Assembly: GCA_001485295.1 (NCBI GenBank)
Contig: BBOA01000009.1
Location: forward strand, 1-64,000
Length of the DNA stretch: 64,000 nucleotides
Direction: 5' to 3'
Source: Type-B symbiont of Plautia stali
GTDB taxonomy: Bacteria > Pseudomonadota > Gammaproteobacteria > Enterobacterales > Enterobacteriaceae
Shown: piece by piece, positions 10,390 to 20,699 of the stretch
Layout of the letters: each line of letters begins with the position of its first letter
How positions within the stretch are numbered: the stretch's first letter is position 1
Position numbers and translations under genes: made by a program
The notes under the pieces: model-generated
Seen by the model: the letters and a program-made list of their open reading frames with translations, nothing else
Told to the model about the DNA's origin: nothing
The model's database searches: none

Positions 10390-10731
10390 ATGGTCACTAT
10401 TTATCACAACCCGTGCTGTAGCAAGAGCCGCGAAACCCTAGCACTGCTGACGGCCCACTGCGTCGAGCCGACGATCGTGCTCTATCTGGAGACGCCGCCG
10501 GATCGCGACACGCTGCAAATTCTGCTGAAAAAGCTCGATATGAGCAGCGCGCGTCAGCTGATGCGCGTCAAAGAGGATCTTTATAAAGCTCTACAGCTGG
10601 AAAACTCCAGTGAAAGTTAACTGCTCGACGCGCTGGCGGCGCATCCTCAGCTGCTGGAGCGTCCGATAGTCGCCAACGGCGATCGGGCGCGCCTAGGCCG
10701 CCCGCCAGAAGCGGTGCTGGCGATCCTTTAA
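10390..10731 (+). pseudogene. yfgD: YfgD, ArsC-family (Spx/arsenate reductase-like) protein, broken
   Basis: The frame MVTIYHNPCCSKSRETLALL matches the YfgD/ArsC thioredoxin-like fold with the motif NPRCSKSR, but the Arg before the Cys is changed to Cys. VVLYLETP-type and SARQLMRVKEDLY segments follow. A TAA at 10618-10620 interrupts the frame after LENSSES, where relatives continue into the C-terminal helix. The downstream sequence LLDALAAHPQLLERPIV, then [18 protein letters not shown], is readable with a small deletion (one Val of IVVANG lost). Its end overlaps the convergent hda stop by three bases. One nonsense codon and an altered active site make function unlikely. Confidence 0.82.
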
Positions 10732-11429
10732 AGCCCCAGCGTCTCTTTAACAAAAGGAATGGTGAGCTTGCGCTGCGCGCTGATTGAGGCGCGATCGAGA
10801 CGATCCAGTGTGTCGAAAAGCGTGCGCATTTCGCGATCCAGCCGCTTCAGCAGGAAGTGGCCGACATCTTCCGGCAGCTCGAATCCTCGCATCCAGGCGC
10901 GCAGCTGCAGCGCTTGCAGTTTATCTTCGTCGCTCAGCGGCTGCAGGCGATAGATCTGGCCCCAATCGAGACGCGACCCTAGATCCGGCAAATTGAGATT
11001 AAGCTGGCGCGGCGGACGATCGCCGGTAATCAGCAGCCGGGTTTTGCCGGTTTCCAAGATGCGGTTATAGAGATTGAAGATCGCCATTTCCCACGCCTCT
11101 TCCCCGGCGATGCACTCGATATTGTCGATGCAGACCAGCGCCAGATGCTCCATGCCATCTAAGACGTCCGGCACAAACCAAGTGCGTTTATCCAGCGGCA
11201 CGTAGCCGACTGCTTCGCCGCGCGCCGACATTTCCGTGCACGCCGCGTGCAGCAGATGGCTACGTCCGCCGCCTTCACGCGACCAGAAATAGAGGTAGCT
11301 GCTGTGTTGCTGACTGAGAGCGCCTTTGAGCGCGGCAATAAGAGACGGATTTTCTCCCGGCCAGAAGCTGGCGAAGGTCTCGTCGTCCGGTAAGTAAAGT
11401 GGCAGTGACAGTTGTGCCGGCGTGTTCAG
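10728..11429 (-). CDS. hda: Hda, DnaA regulatory inactivator
   Basis: Hda is an AAA+ protein that, with the DNA-loaded sliding clamp, stimulates ATP hydrolysis on DnaA and prevents re-initiation. The product is 233 residues and collinear with E. coli. The clamp-binding motif QLSLPL sits at residues 5-10, the [10 protein letters not shown] nucleotide-binding region follows, and the Walker B/sensor region contains [12 protein letters not shown]. In E. coli the protein starts with a CTG codon before NTPAQLSL; the same CTG is present here (11427-11429), preceded by GAGGTG, and upstream ATG/GTG codons give extra residues not found in the family. I therefore place the start at the CTG. The gene is intact and lies downstream of the dead uraA. 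Confidence 0.93.
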   Translation of the reverse strand: MNTPAQLSLPLYLPDDETFASFWPGENPSLIAALKGALSQQHSSYLYFWSREGGGRSHLLHAACTEMSARGEAVGYVPLDKRTWFVPDVLDGMEHLALVCIDNIECIAGEEAWEMAIFNLYNRILETGKTRLLITGDRPPRQLNLNLPDLGSRLDWGQIYRLQPLSDEDKLQALQLRAWMRGFELPEDVGHFLLKRLDREMRTLFDTLDRLDRASISAQRKLTIPFVKETLGL

Positions 11430-11534
11430 AAGCACCTCAAAAGGAACAAGCAAAAAACGGGGGCAAGTCTACCACAGTTTTGCGCAGGAAAGGATAACGG
11501 GCGTCCCTGCCCGCGCCCGCGACACTCTTAATGC

Positions 11535-12461
11535 TTAGTGGGCGTCCTTTTCGTCCGCTTCCAGCCCCACTCCTTCCGGGCGCAGCAGCGAAATGTCGCG
11601 GAAGATCAGCGTCGCCAGCGCCATCCCTTTCAGCTCAGCGGCGCCGATGTGCACCTTCGCCCCGCTAACGCCGATAATATGGAAAGGCCGTTGGCGAACA
11701 TCGAGCGGTGCAGGCCGAGATCGTGGATCAAATCTTTTTTCACGATATTCGCGGTGACCACCGGATGCCCGACGTGCTCGGCGATCACCACCAGCGCGGC
11801 AGGCAGAACTTGCCGCCCACTCGAAGCGCGGCGTATAGAAGGTCGGCAGCGCGAACCAAGGGGCATTATACACCAGCGTCCAGTCAACGATGCCCATTGC
11901 GAAAGAGAGCGCGTAGCCCGCGATGATGCCGACCAGAATAGGAATAATGATAAGGAAGCCGCGAAACAGCACCGAGCCGAATACCGTCACAGCCAGTGTC
12001 ACTAGCGAAATGGTGATGGTGGCGCTGCCGCCTTCCGCCGGCAGCAGTCCCCGCCATATTGGCCGCGACACCCGCTAGCTCCAGACCGGTCACCGCCACG
12101 ATAGCGCCCATCGCCGCCGGCGGGAACATCACGTCAATCCAGCCGGTACCGGCTTTTTTCACGATCAGCGCCATGATGCAGAACAGCACACTGCAGAGAA
12201 TAAAGCCGCCCAGCGGCAACAGCAGCACCGGCGAAATAAAGGCGAAGCTGGAGCCGAGATAGGCGGGAATTTTGCCTTTGCAGATAAAGAGATAAAGCAG
12301 CGTGCCGACGCCGTTGAACAGCAGCACCGTCGCAGGGTTAATATGGAACATAATCGGCACCAGTACCGTCGCGCCGAACATGGCGAAGAGGTGTTGCAGA
12401 CTGAGCGGATGGTTTGCAGTAGCGGCTGGCGTTCGCTAACGCCAATGGCGCGCCGAGTCAT
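11535..12461 (-). pseudogene. uraA: UraA uracil:proton symporter, broken
   Basis: The N-terminus MTRRAIGVSERQPLLQTI is typical, but one base is lost immediately after it, so PLSLQHLFAMFGATVLVP is read in another frame. HINPATVLLFNGVGTLLYLFICKGKIPAYLGSSFAFISPV is intact sequence, followed by a small deletion (LLPLGGF), a second frameshift near LPAEGGSATITIS, and a large deletion of roughly 100 residues that joins the VTANIVKKDL region to IIGVSGAKVHIGAAELKGMALAT. About 310 of the usual 429 codons remain. It is downstream of the intact upp, with which it forms the usual salvage operon. Confidence 0.92.
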
Positions 12462-12493
12462 CATTTATCCCCTTTAAAGATTATATTTTTTTG

Positions 12494-12521
12494 CCAAAAA
12501 AAGCCGACTCTCTGGTCGGCT
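12494..12521 (-). terminator. Terminator or attenuator between upp and uraA
   Basis: On the minus strand AGCCGAC-CAGAGA-GTCGGCT is followed by seven T. It sits just after the upp stop and before the dead uraA start. Confidence 0.8.
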
Positions 12522-12528
12522 GATTCAG

Positions 12529-13155
12529 TTACTTGGTTCCGAAAATCTTGTCGCCGGCGTCGCCCAGCCCTGGAATGATATATCCCTTTTCATTCAGTCC
12601 GTGATCGACCGAGGCGGTATAAAGTTCGACGTCCGGGTGCGCCTTCTCCAGCGCGGCGATCCCTTCCGGCGCGGCAACCAGCACCAGCACCTTAATGCTG
12701 CTGCAGCCGGCTTTTTTCAGCAGGTCGATGGTGGCGATCATTGATCCGCCGGTCGCCAGCATCGGGTCAATCACCAGTGCTAGACGCTCTTCGATGTTGG
12801 AAACCAGCTTCTGGAAGTACGGTACTGGCTCCAGCGTCTCTTCGTCTCGATAAACGCCGACCACGCTGATGCGCGCACTCGGTACATGCTCCAGCACCCC
12901 CTCCATCATTCCCAGACCGGCGCGCAGGATCGGCACAACGGTGATTTTCTTGCCTTTAATCTGATCGATTTCCACCGGGCCGTTCCAGCCTTCAATGGTG
13001 ACGTGCTCGGTTTCCAGATCGGCGGTGGCTTCGTAGGTCAGTAGGCTGCCGACTTCCGACGCCAGCTCGCGGAAGCGCTTAGTACTGATATCATGCTCAC
13101 GCATTAGGCCCAGTTTATGTTTGACCAGCGGGTGTTTGACATCCACAATCTTCAT
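12529..13155 (-). CDS. upp: Uracil phosphoribosyltransferase
   Basis: Upp converts uracil and PRPP to UMP in the pyrimidine salvage pathway. The 208-residue product has the E. coli length and is collinear from [20 protein letters not shown] to [12 protein letters not shown]. The PRPP-binding loop is in [16 protein letters not shown], and the uracil-binding region [24 protein letters not shown] is complete. It is intact although the partner permease uraA directly downstream is dead, so the enzyme can only use internally released or otherwise imported uracil. The short leader at 13156-13200 has no clear special signal. Confidence 0.97.
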   Translation of the reverse strand: MKIVDVKHPLVKHKLGLMREHDISTKRFRELASEVGSLLTYEATADLETEHVTIEGWNGPVEIDQIKGKKITVVPILRAGLGMMEGVLEHVPSARISVVGVYRDEETLEPVPYFQKLVSNIEERLALVIDPMLATGGSMIATIDLLKKAGCSSIKVLVLVAAPEGIAALEKAHPDVELYTASVDHGLNEKGYIIPGLGDAGDKIFGTK

Positions 13156-13314
13156 TGGTGTTCTTCCGGAATGAGTTGAGCTAAAAAAATCGGGGGATTA
13201 TACTGCCTTATTCGCAAGCGCGCCGTATGTCGTTGCGCAAAGAGAGAATGTTTTTATCCATATTTAAGGATTGATGAAAATCGTCCGGCGCGCAATTTGG
13301 TCTGTCGATGGGAC

Positions 13315-13330
13315 TCGCAAACGTTTGCCT
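13315..13330 (+). promoter_or_regulatory. PurR operator upstream of purMN
   Basis: TCGCAAACGTTTGCCT matches the PurR consensus ACGCAAACGTTTNCGT with an intact central CGCAAACGTTTGC palindrome. It lies about 70 bp upstream of the purM GTG start, in the position expected for the E. coli purMN promoter. Confidence 0.85.
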
Positions 13331-13392
13331 GCGCTGTTAGAATTGCCGCGCTTTTTGTTAACCACCAACCGCAATCGCGTGGGGATTACGCA

Positions 13393-14433
13393 GTGACCTA
13401 CAAGATATCTCTCAGCTACAAAGACGCCGGCGTTGATATCGATGCTGGTAATGCTCTGGTTGACCGTATCAAAGGCGTAGTGAAAAAGACCTGCCGCCCG
13501 GAAGTGATGGGTGGGCTAGGCGGTTTCGGCGCGCTTTGCGCCCTGCCACAGAAGTATCGCGAGCCGGTGCTGGTCTCCGGCACCGACGGCGTCGGCACCA
13601 AGCTGCGTCTGGTGATTGATCTGAAGCGCCATGACGCTGTCGGCATTGACTTAGTCGCCATGTGCGTGAACGATCTGGTGGTTCAGGGCGCGGAGCCGCT
13701 GTTTTTCCTCGACTACTACGCCACCGGCAAGCTGGACGTCGATACCGCCTCTTCCGTCATTACTGGCATTGCCGAAGGCTGCCTGCAGTCCGGCTGCGCA
13801 CTGGTCGGCGGCGAAACCGCTGAGATGCCCAGTATTTACCACGGCGACGATTACGACGTGGCCGGCTTTTGCGTCGGCGTGGTCGAGAAGTCTGAGATTA
13901 TCGACGGATCAAAAGTGCAGGACGGTGACGTGCTGATCGCGCTCGGCTCCAGCAGCCCGCACTCCAACGGTTATTCGCTGGTGCGCAAAATCCTCGAAGT
14001 GAGCCAGACCGATCCGCTGACCAAACAGTTGGAAGGGCGTCCGCTGGCGGATCACCTGCTGGAACCGACCCGCATCTACGTGAAGAATATCCTCAGCCTG
14101 ATCGAACAGATCGATGTGCATGCCATCGCCCATCTGACCGGCGGCGGCTTCTGGGAGAACATTCCGCGCGTGCTGTCGGAGAATACCCAAGCGGTGATCG
14201 ACGAGAAGAGCTGGGAATGGCCTTCCGTCTTCACCTGGATGCAGCAGGCGGGCAACGTCAGCCGTCACGAGATGTACCGCACCTTTAACTGCGGCGTCGG
14301 CATGGTGATCGCGCTAAAAGCCGCCGACGCGCACAAAGCGGTTGAGCTGATGTGCGCCGCAGGCGAGAAAGCCTGGAAGATCGGCGTAATCAAGGCGTCC
14401 GACGCGGAAGAGCGCGTGGTGATCAACGCATGA
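13393..14433 (+). CDS. purM: Phosphoribosylformylglycinamidine cyclo-ligase (AIR synthetase)
   Basis: PurM closes the imidazole ring in the fifth step of purine synthesis using ATP. From the GTG at 13393-13395 the product is 346 residues and collinear with E. coli Pur[65 protein letters not shown] and [11 protein letters not shown] are all present. An Arg near residue 33 is Cys ([11 protein letters not shown]), and a Gly in GSSGPHS is Ser; both are single transitions and may be tolerated. The longer upstream frame (to 13297) crosses the PurR operator and is not used. The stop overlaps the purN ATG (ATGA), showing translational coupling. Confidence 0.97.
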   Translation: MTYKISLSYKDAGVDIDAGNALVDRIKGVVKKTCRPEVMGGLGGFGALCALPQKYREPVLVSGTDGVGTKLRLVIDLKRHDAVGIDLVAMCVNDLVVQGAEPLFFLDYYATGKLDVDTASSVITGIAEGCLQSGCALVGGETAEMPSIYHGDDYDVAGFCVGVVEKSEIIDGSKVQDGDVLIALGSSSPHSNGYSLVRKILEVSQTDPLTKQLEGRPLADHLLEPTRIYVKNILSLIEQIDVHAIAHLTGGGFWENIPRVLSENTQAVIDEKSWEWPSVFTWMQQAGNVSRHEMYRTFNCGVGMVIALKAADAHKAVELMCAAGEKAWKIGVIKASDAEERVVINA

Positions 14434-15068
14434 AAAAGCTGGTTGTACTGATCTCCGGCAACGGAAGCAATCTTCAGTCCATCCTCGACGCATGCGCAAG
14501 CGGGCGGATTAACGGCAGCGTCGCTGCCGTTTTCAGTAATAAAGCCGCCGCTTTCGGCCTGAGGCGCGCGTGTAACGCGGGCGTCCCGACTCATGCGCTA
14601 GCGGTCAGCGATTTTCCCAACCGTAAAGCTTTCGATCACCAGCTGATGCAGGTGATCGACGCCTGCGCGCCCGATCTGGTGGTGCTGGCGGGCTACATGC
14701 GCATTCTGAGCAGCGCCTTCGTCGCGCACTATCAGGGTCGTCTGCTGAATATCCACCCTTCGCTGCTGCCGAAATATCCCGGCCTGCATACTCATCGTCA
14801 GGCGCTGGCGAACGGCGACGGCGAGCACGGCACCTCGGCGCACTTCGTCACCGACGAGCTGGACGGCGGCCCGGTGATACTTCAGGCTCACGTACCGGTC
14901 TTCCCCGACGATGACGAAGAGGCGATCGCCGCGCGCGTGCAGCATCAGGAGAATGCGATCTATCCGCTGGTGATCAGCTGGTTTGTCGAAGGGCGGTTAG
15001 CAATGCGGGAAGGCAAAGCCTGGCTGGATAATCAGCCGCTGCCGCCGCAGGGCTATACGTACGACTAA
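14430..15068 (+). CDS. purN: Phosphoribosylglycinamide formyltransferase 1 (GAR transformylase)
   Basis: PurN transfers a formyl group from 10-formyl-tetrahydrofolate to GAR, the third step of purine synthesis. The product is 212 residues, the E. coli length. It begins [18 protein letters not shown] and carries the catalytic Asn-His pair in [22 protein letters not shown] and the catalytic Asp in [10 protein letters not shown]. It starts within the purM stop codon (ATGA), so the two genes form the purMN operon under the PurR operator at 13315-13330. A hairpin with T-run directly downstream ends transcription. Intact. Confidence 0.97.
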   Translation: MKKLVVLISGNGSNLQSILDACASGRINGSVAAVFSNKAAAFGLRRACNAGVPTHALAVSDFPNRKAFDHQLMQVIDACAPDLVVLAGYMRILSSAFVAHYQGRLLNIHPSLLPKYPGLHTHRQALANGDGEHGTSAHFVTDELDGGPVILQAHVPVFPDDDEEAIAARVQHQENAIYPLVISWFVEGRLAMREGKAWLDNQPLPPQGYTYD

Positions 15069-15228
15069 CAAAAGCGTCCCGCGACAGGGACAAAAACGCC
15101 GGGAGCGTTTTTGACAACGCAGCGCGTTGGCCCGGTAACGGGCGCACCTGAGGAGGAATGAGGTGCGTGTTGTGCGGACCGAGCGCGCAGGGACGCCTTG
15201 AACGACTTTGTGATCGGTTGATGTTACC
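15069..15228. repeat. Dispersed intergenic repeat, copy A
   Basis: It begins with AAAAGCGTCCCGCGACAGGGA and ends with GGACGCC, then GACTTTGTGATCGGTTGATG, the same border sequences as copies at 53143-53211 and 59849-59938. About 85 extra bases lie in the middle and form two further hairpins, including GCACCT/AGGTGC. It fills most of the gap between purN and the dead pst-type cluster. Confidence 0.6.
15092..15112 (+). terminator. purMN terminator
   Basis: An AAAAACGC-CGGGA-GCGTTTTT hairpin whose right arm ends in five T lies 24 bp after the purN stop. The A-rich left arm makes it potentially bidirectional. Confidence 0.75.
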
Positions 15229-15245
15229 TGCGTAAGCACCCTTCG

Positions 15246-15987
15246 CTAGCCGTAGCGTCCGGTAATATAATCCTCGGTGCGCCGTTGCACGGCGAGGTAA
15301 AGATGCGATCCGTTTCATCGAACTCCACTACCGCTCCCTAGTGTATAAACGCCGTGTAATCCGATACGCGCAACGCCTGCTGCATATTGTGTTTGAACCA
15401 GCACCAGCGTGAAATTCTGCTTCAGCGAGGTCATCAGCTCCTCAACCACTAGTGTAAAGATGGGATCGAGCGCCGAGGTCGGCTCATCCAGTAGCAACAC
15501 CTCAGGCTCAATCGAAATAGCACGGGCGATCACCAGACGCTGGTGCTGGCCGCTGGAGGGCATGAACGCGTTCTGTCCCAGCTGATCTTTTACCTTGCTC
15601 CATAACGCTGCAGCGCGCGCTCGCACGCCTCGTTCAGCCTGCGTCTGTCGCGCACGGCCCTGCAGACGCAGGCTATACACCACATTTTCAAAGATCGATT
15701 TAGGAAAAGGGTTGGGTCCATGATGATCTGCCGGCGCAGCGCCGAGAGATCTTGCGACGGCTGTATAATGGCATGGCTGCCGAGCAAGATTTCGCCCTCA
15801 ATGCGGCAGCTGTCCACTACGTCGTTCATGCGATTAAAGCAGCGCAGCAGCGTTGATTTGCCGCAGCCGGAGGATACCGATCAGCGCGGTACGGAATATG
15901 CAGCGAAATATCGGGCAGCACCTACCGCTCGCCGTACTATAACGAGAGGTGGTTTAGTGTCAGCGCCGCTTCGGTGTCGGACATCAT
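15246..15987 (-). pseudogene. PstB-like phosphate ABC transporter ATPase, broken
   Basis: The reading starts MSDTEAALTLNHLSL and contains Walker A ([17 protein letters not shown]), a Q-loop-like PTLFLNRS region, a signature remnant ([34 protein letters not shown], where SGGQQQR is expected) and the typical PstB tail TEDYITGRYG. At least two TAG codons interrupt the first 20 codons (before YGER and before VLPDI), and there are frameshifts in both halves. It is the last of three minus-strand genes that resemble the long-permease Pst cluster found next to ppk in Pantoea and Pseudomonas. No PstS is encoded here. Confidence 0.82.
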
Positions 15988-15999
15988 AGTTATCATCTT

Positions 16000-16945
16000 T
16001 TATTGGGTCATCAGGCGATAGCGTTCGCGCAGACGGTGACGCAGCGCCATCGCTAGCAGGTTGAGCGACAGAATAATCATCACCAGTAGCAGCCAGTAGC
16101 AGCACCTTGGCGTAAACTAGCGGGCGATCGGCTTTTACACTGGGGCTCTAGATGCGTATTCATGCAGCCAAATCGCGGCGATAACGCCGAACGGTACACT
16201 ACCAACCACCGACATCAGCAGCACCATCAGCACCGTGCCGAAAATCGCCAGAAACGTGCCGCTATCGCTCTCGCCGTCTGCGGGCGAATCGCTAACAAAA
16301 TGCCAGATCTGATGCAGCGTGTGCGCGACCTTTTGAGGCGCGCTCATGGCGTTGGGGTAGCAGACATTAACGACCTGCGCCAGTGGAATGACATGCTGAC
16401 GATCCTGCGTATCACGCTGGCTTTCGCGCTGCAGAACGGAAAGCTGGCTACTGAGCTGCGCGAAACGACGCTGCAGAGCCGCCTGATTCGCCTCGAACTC
16501 CGACCGGCGCCCGCCAGCTGATCGTTTAGGCGCGCCAGATCCATATGATGAATATGGTTGATTCTTACGCAGCAGCCCGCGCACCTGCCCCAGCCGCTGA
16601 TGCAGCAGCGCATCGGGATCGCTTGCCGTCAGCGTATCACGCGCATAGATTACGCGAAAATTGGGCGCGTCCCAGTCGCGGTTGCCGGTTTTAATCAAGT
16701 AGTGATGCACTTTTGGCTGACCAGCGGCAGCGCCCCGTTTTCCGCCGCCGCAGGTGCAGGAAAGTGAGGTTGGTGCGTAAGGATTTCGCCCAGCAATGCC
16801 GTGGGTGGGTCCTTCCGGTTGCGCCAGATAGTAGAGATTGACGCACTACGCCAGAAGGCGCGCATACCCTGCCACACCAGCAGTGCAATTAGCAGGGTAA
16901 ACAGATCGCACTGCGCCCGCGGTCATTTTGTCGTATCGCCTTCAT
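16000..16945 (-). pseudogene. PstA-like phosphate ABC transporter permease (long form), broken
   Basis: The start MKAIRQNDRGRSAI leads into a membrane segment readable only after a frameshift (FTLLIALLVWQGMRAFW). A periplasmic region (RVIYARDTLTASDPDALLHQRLGQVRG, then EANQAALQRRFAQLSSQLSVLQRESQRDTQ) is recognisable. The transmembrane core GTFLAIFGTVLMVLLMSVVGSVPFGVIAAIWLHEYA is the PstA signature. Stops follow at several places and most of the remaining transmembrane segments are deleted before the terminal LRHRLRERYRLMTQ. Only about 315 of an expected 550 codons remain. Confidence 0.78.
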
Positions 16946-16947
16946 GC

Positions 16948-18485
16948 CTAGCCCTCACGCTGGCTATAACGCTGGCGCAGCTGCTGACGGATCAGTTCGG
17001 CCAACGTGTTGATGATTAAAGTAAAGAGCAGCAGCCTCAGCGCGCTGAGAAACAGGATACGGTAGTGAACGCTGCCTGCCGCCGCTTCCGGCATCTCGAT
17101 GGCGATGTTCGCGGAAAGCGCGCGCAGCCCGGAGGAGAGGCCGCTGTGACTCTGCGCCGTGTTGCCGGTCGCCATCAGCACAATCATGCTTTCCCCGACC
17201 GCGCGGCCGAAGCCGATCATCAGCGCATCTTCCCACAGGATGAAAATCAGCGGCACCAGCGCGAAGCCCATAGCCAGCCCGGCGACCAGCAGGTTGCGCT
17301 TATAGTACGAGCCATTCCGCCGCATCGCGCATCAGCCAAGTTGGCACGATTAGCGTGGCCAGCGTGACGATCAGCAGCATCGGCAGCAGCATCACCTCAT
17401 CGTCAGCGCGGCGGCAGACGCGCGCTGAGTGCGCCGTAAATCAGCAGCGCCTAGCCGATATGTGGCGCCAGCCAGAGTCCGGCGATCAGCCCGATGACCA
17501 CGCTGGGTAGCGCGCCCATTATCTCTACCGCCGGTTTAACCCATCATCGCAGTCCCGGCAGCGGTTACATTACGGCCGCCAGCACCGCCGCTTTCAGCGT
17601 GCCCGTCGCTATCGGCATAAAGTTGAATTTGGCCTGATAGCTGTCTGCGGCGTTGGTGGACTGCTAGACCCAGTCAGGCGCGGGATAGTTTTCGTACCAG
17701 ATTTTCTGCCAAAAGCTGCGCCAGCTAACTCGGGCCAAGGGTTGTCGATACGCAGCACCTGCCAGCTTCCGACGCGCTCCAGCAGCAGCGCGTCACCGCG
17801 TAGGGAAAAGGTGGCGTTTGCTACGCCGGGCGCCAGTTGACGCTGCAGGATGGTGCCGCGTTGCTTGCTGGCAAACAGCTCCAGCTCGCCATCGGGCGTC
17901 AGCATAGCGAAAACGCGCCACTGCGGCTCCGTCAAGATAGCCGCGGTCGGGCTGCTCTCGGCGAAAGTGCGGATTTCATGCAAGCGCGGTCCCTACGTGC
18001 CGGCGATAGCGAACCACTGCGTCACGCCGTGTCCGTTCTCAATCAAGCAGGCTAGCGCCGCACGCTAGCAGATGCACAGGCGGGGTATCGCTGAAAGCGG
18101 AAGCGCCCGCGCCGTTTACTGGCTGCATCAGGGTTAGTACGCCCTGCGCGTTAAGCAGCAGCGTGCGACGATCGGCGTTGCTAACGATCTGCTGCGGCGC
18201 CGGACGCAGCATCAACGCCGCTTCGGCGGGCTGACCGTTCAGCGGTATCATTCGCGCCGCGCCGTCGCTGCCGATACGCCAGCCTTGCTGTTCGGTAAAG
18301 CCCAAAGCCAGCGCTGGCGTAGCGAACAGCGGCAGCACCATCACCATACAGATGAGCTAGAAGAAAAGCAGTAGCATCAGTAGCAAAATAGCGATGCCGT
18401 AGCAAGTGACCAGCCGCCGCGTGAAGCGGTCGATAGCGCGGCGGCGGCGGTCGCTGAAGTTAACGGGAATATGCTTTAAGCTCAT
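16948..18485 (-). pseudogene. PstC-like ABC transporter permease with long periplasmic domain, broken
   Basis: It starts MSLKHIPVNFSDRRRRAIDRFTRRLV, followed by a first membrane segment that is cut by a TAG (LLLFF-stop-LICMV, where Trp is likely). A beta-propeller-like periplasmic part follows in pieces (FTEQQGWRIGSDGAARMIPLNGQ, LLLNAQGVLTLMQPVNG, FAMLTPDGELELFASKQRGTILQRQ). The C-terminal permease domain is well preserved (MGFALVPLIFILWEDALMIGFGRAVGESMIVLMATGNTA, then SANIAIEMPEAAAGS). Multiple frameshifts and stops lie between. It was the first gene of the pst-type cluster and is divergent from ppk. Confidence 0.8.
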
Positions 18486-18635
18486 GCGGCTCTGAATGGG
18501 ATCGGTAATAAGCCGCTATGCTGCCCGTAGCTGGTTGATAAGACAACCATTGACGTTGGACAACGTTGCCATACTTTCGCCATAATAATGTCGGACACTG
18601 GTTCTTTAGTCCTGCAAACGCTATATGGAGTCAGA

Positions 18636-20696
18636 ATGGGTCGGGAAAAGCTATATATAGAAAAAGAATTAAGCTGGTTATCTTTTAATGAACGCGTTCT
18701 GCAAGAGGCAGCGGATAAAAAGAATCCGCTTATTGAACGCATGCGTTTTCTCGGGATCTATTCCAATAATCTTGACGAGTTTTACAAGGTTCGCTTCGCC
18801 GACCTCAAGCGGCGCATCCTGATCGGCGAAGAACAGGGATTGCCGGGCCTGCCGCGCCATCTGCTGAAAAAAATTCAGCAGCACGTGATGAAGTCGGGGC
18901 AGGAGTTCGATGGCCTGTATAATGAGCTGCTGCTGGAGCTGGCGCGTAATCAGATCTTCCTGATCAACGAGCGCCAGCTTTCCCCTAATCAACAGATCTG
19001 GCTGCGCCAATATTTCAAGCACGATCTGCGCCAGCACATCTCGCCAATCCTGATCAATCACGACACCGATCTCACCGAATTTCTGAAAGATGACTACACC
19101 TATCTGGCGGTCGAGATTATTCGCGGCGAGGATATTCGCTATGCGCTGCTGGAGATCCCTTCCGATAAGGTGCCGCGCTTCGTTAACCTGCCTGCCGAAT
19201 CGCCGCGACGCCGCAAACCTATGATCCTGCTAGACAATATCCTGCGCTACTGTCTAGACGACATCTTTAAAGGCTTCTTCGACTATGATGCGCTGAACGC
19301 CTATTCGATGAAGATGACGCGCGATGCGGAGTACGATCTGGTAACGGAGATGGAATCAAGCCTGCTAGAGCTGATGTCCTCCAGCCTGAAGCAGCGTCTG
19401 ACCGCCGAGCCGGTGCGCTTTGTATATCAGCGCGACATGCCGGACGCGATGGTGGAGCTACTGCGCAACAAGCTGACCATTTCCAATTATGATTCCATAG
19501 TGCCAGGCGGCCGCTACCATAACTTTAAAGACTTTATCGGCTTCCCGGACGTCGGCAAAAGCAATCTGGTCAACCGTCCGCTGCCTCAGATCCGTCATAT
19601 CGGCTTCGACGGCTTCCGCAACGGCTTCGACGCCATCCGCGATTGTGACATACTGCTCTATTATCCCTATCACACCTTTGAGCACGTACTGGAGCTGCTG
19701 CGTCAGGCGTCATTCGACCCGAGCGTGCTGGCGATAAAAATCAACATCTATCGCGTTGCGAAGCGTTCGCGCATCATAGATGCGATGATCTATGCCGCCT
19801 ATAACGGCAAAAAGGTCAGTGTGGTAGTAGAGCTGCAGGCGCGCTTCGACGAAGCGGCCAATATTTCGTGGGCCAAGCGCTTAACTGAAGCGGGTGTGCA
19901 TGTTATTTTCTCTGCGCCGGGTCTGAAAATTCACGCCAAGCTGTTTCTGATTTCGCGTCGCGAAGGCGACAAAGTGGTGCGCTACGCCCATATTGGCACC
20001 GGCAACTTTAACGAGAAAACCGCACGCATCTATACCGACTACTCACTGCTGACCGCCGACGCGCGCATCACCAACGAAGTGCGCCGGGTATTTAACTTTA
20101 TCGAGAACCCCTATCGGCCGGTGAGCTTTGAACACCTACTAGTGTCGCCGCAGAACTCGCGTCAGATGCTCTACCAACTTATTAATGCGGAAATCGCCAA
20201 TGCGCAGCAGGGAAATCCGTCTAGCATTACACTAAAAATCAACAACCTAGTAGACAACGGTCTAGTCGATCGCCTCTATGCGGCTTCCGGCGCCGGCGTG
20301 AAGGTGAATTTGCTAGTGCGCGGCATGTGTTCATTAATCCCTGATTTGGCTGGGATCAGTGAAAATGTTCGCGTGATTAGTATCGTTGACCGCTATCTCG
20401 AGCACGATCGCGTCTATATTTTCGAAAACGGCGGCGATAAAAAAGTCTTCCTTTCCTCCGCCGACTGGATGACACGTAACATCGATCACCGCATCGAAGT
20501 GGCGGTTTCGATCCTCGATCCGCGCGTGAAGCAACGCATTCTGGACATTATGGCTATCCTGTTTAGTGATACGGTGAAAGCGCGTATCGTTGATAAAGAG
20601 TTGGTAAACCGCTATGTTCCGCGCGGCAATCGTCGTAAGGTCCGCTCTCAACTGGCGATTTATGATTACATCAAGAAACTGGAACAGCCTGAATAA
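18636..20696 (+). CDS. ppk: Polyphosphate kinase 1
   Basis: Ppk transfers the gamma phosphate of ATP reversibly to inorganic polyphosphate; in E. coli it is membrane associated. From the ATG at 18636 the product is 686 residues (E. coli 688) and collinear from [20 protein letters not shown] to YIKKLEQPE. The autophosphorylated and second catalytic histidines are in LKIHAKLFL and [10 protein letters not shown], and EHDRVYIF is also present. An upstream in-frame start at 18588 would add 16 residues absent from the family. The frame is clean over 2 kb, although ppx directly downstream and the pst-type genes upstream are dead. Several CTA codons in CTAG context illustrate the mutational bias of this genome. 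Confidence 0.97.
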   Translation: MGREKLYIEKELSWLSFNERVLQEAADKKNPLIERMRFLGIYSNNLDEFYKVRFADLKRRILIGEEQGLPGLPRHLLKKIQQHVMKSGQEFDGLYNELLLELARNQIFLINERQLSPNQQIWLRQYFKHDLRQHISPILINHDTDLTEFLKDDYTYLAVEIIRGEDIRYALLEIPSDKVPRFVNLPAESPRRRKPMILLDNILRYCLDDIFKGFFDYDALNAYSMKMTRDAEYDLVTEMESSLLELMSSSLKQRLTAEPVRFVYQRDMPDAMVELLRNKLTISNYDSIVPGGRYHNFKDFIGFPDVGKSNLVNRPLPQIRHIGFDGFRNGFDAIRDCDILLYYPYHTFEHVLELLRQASFDPSVLAIKINIYRVAKRSRIIDAMIYAAYNGKKVSVVVELQARFDEAANISWAKRLTEAGVHVIFSAPGLKIHAKLFLISRREGDKVVRYAHIGTGNFNEKTARIYTDYSLLTADARITNEVRRVFNFIENPYRPVSFEHLLVSPQNSRQMLYQLINAEIANAQQGNPSSITLKINNLVDNGLVDRLYAASGAGVKVNLLVRGMCSLIPDLAGISENVRVISIVDRYLEHDRVYIFENGGDKKVFLSSADWMTRNIDHRIEVAVSILDPRVKQRILDIMAILFSDTVKARIVDKELVNRYVPRGNRRKVRSQLAIYDYIKKLEQPE

Positions 20697-20699
20697 TCC

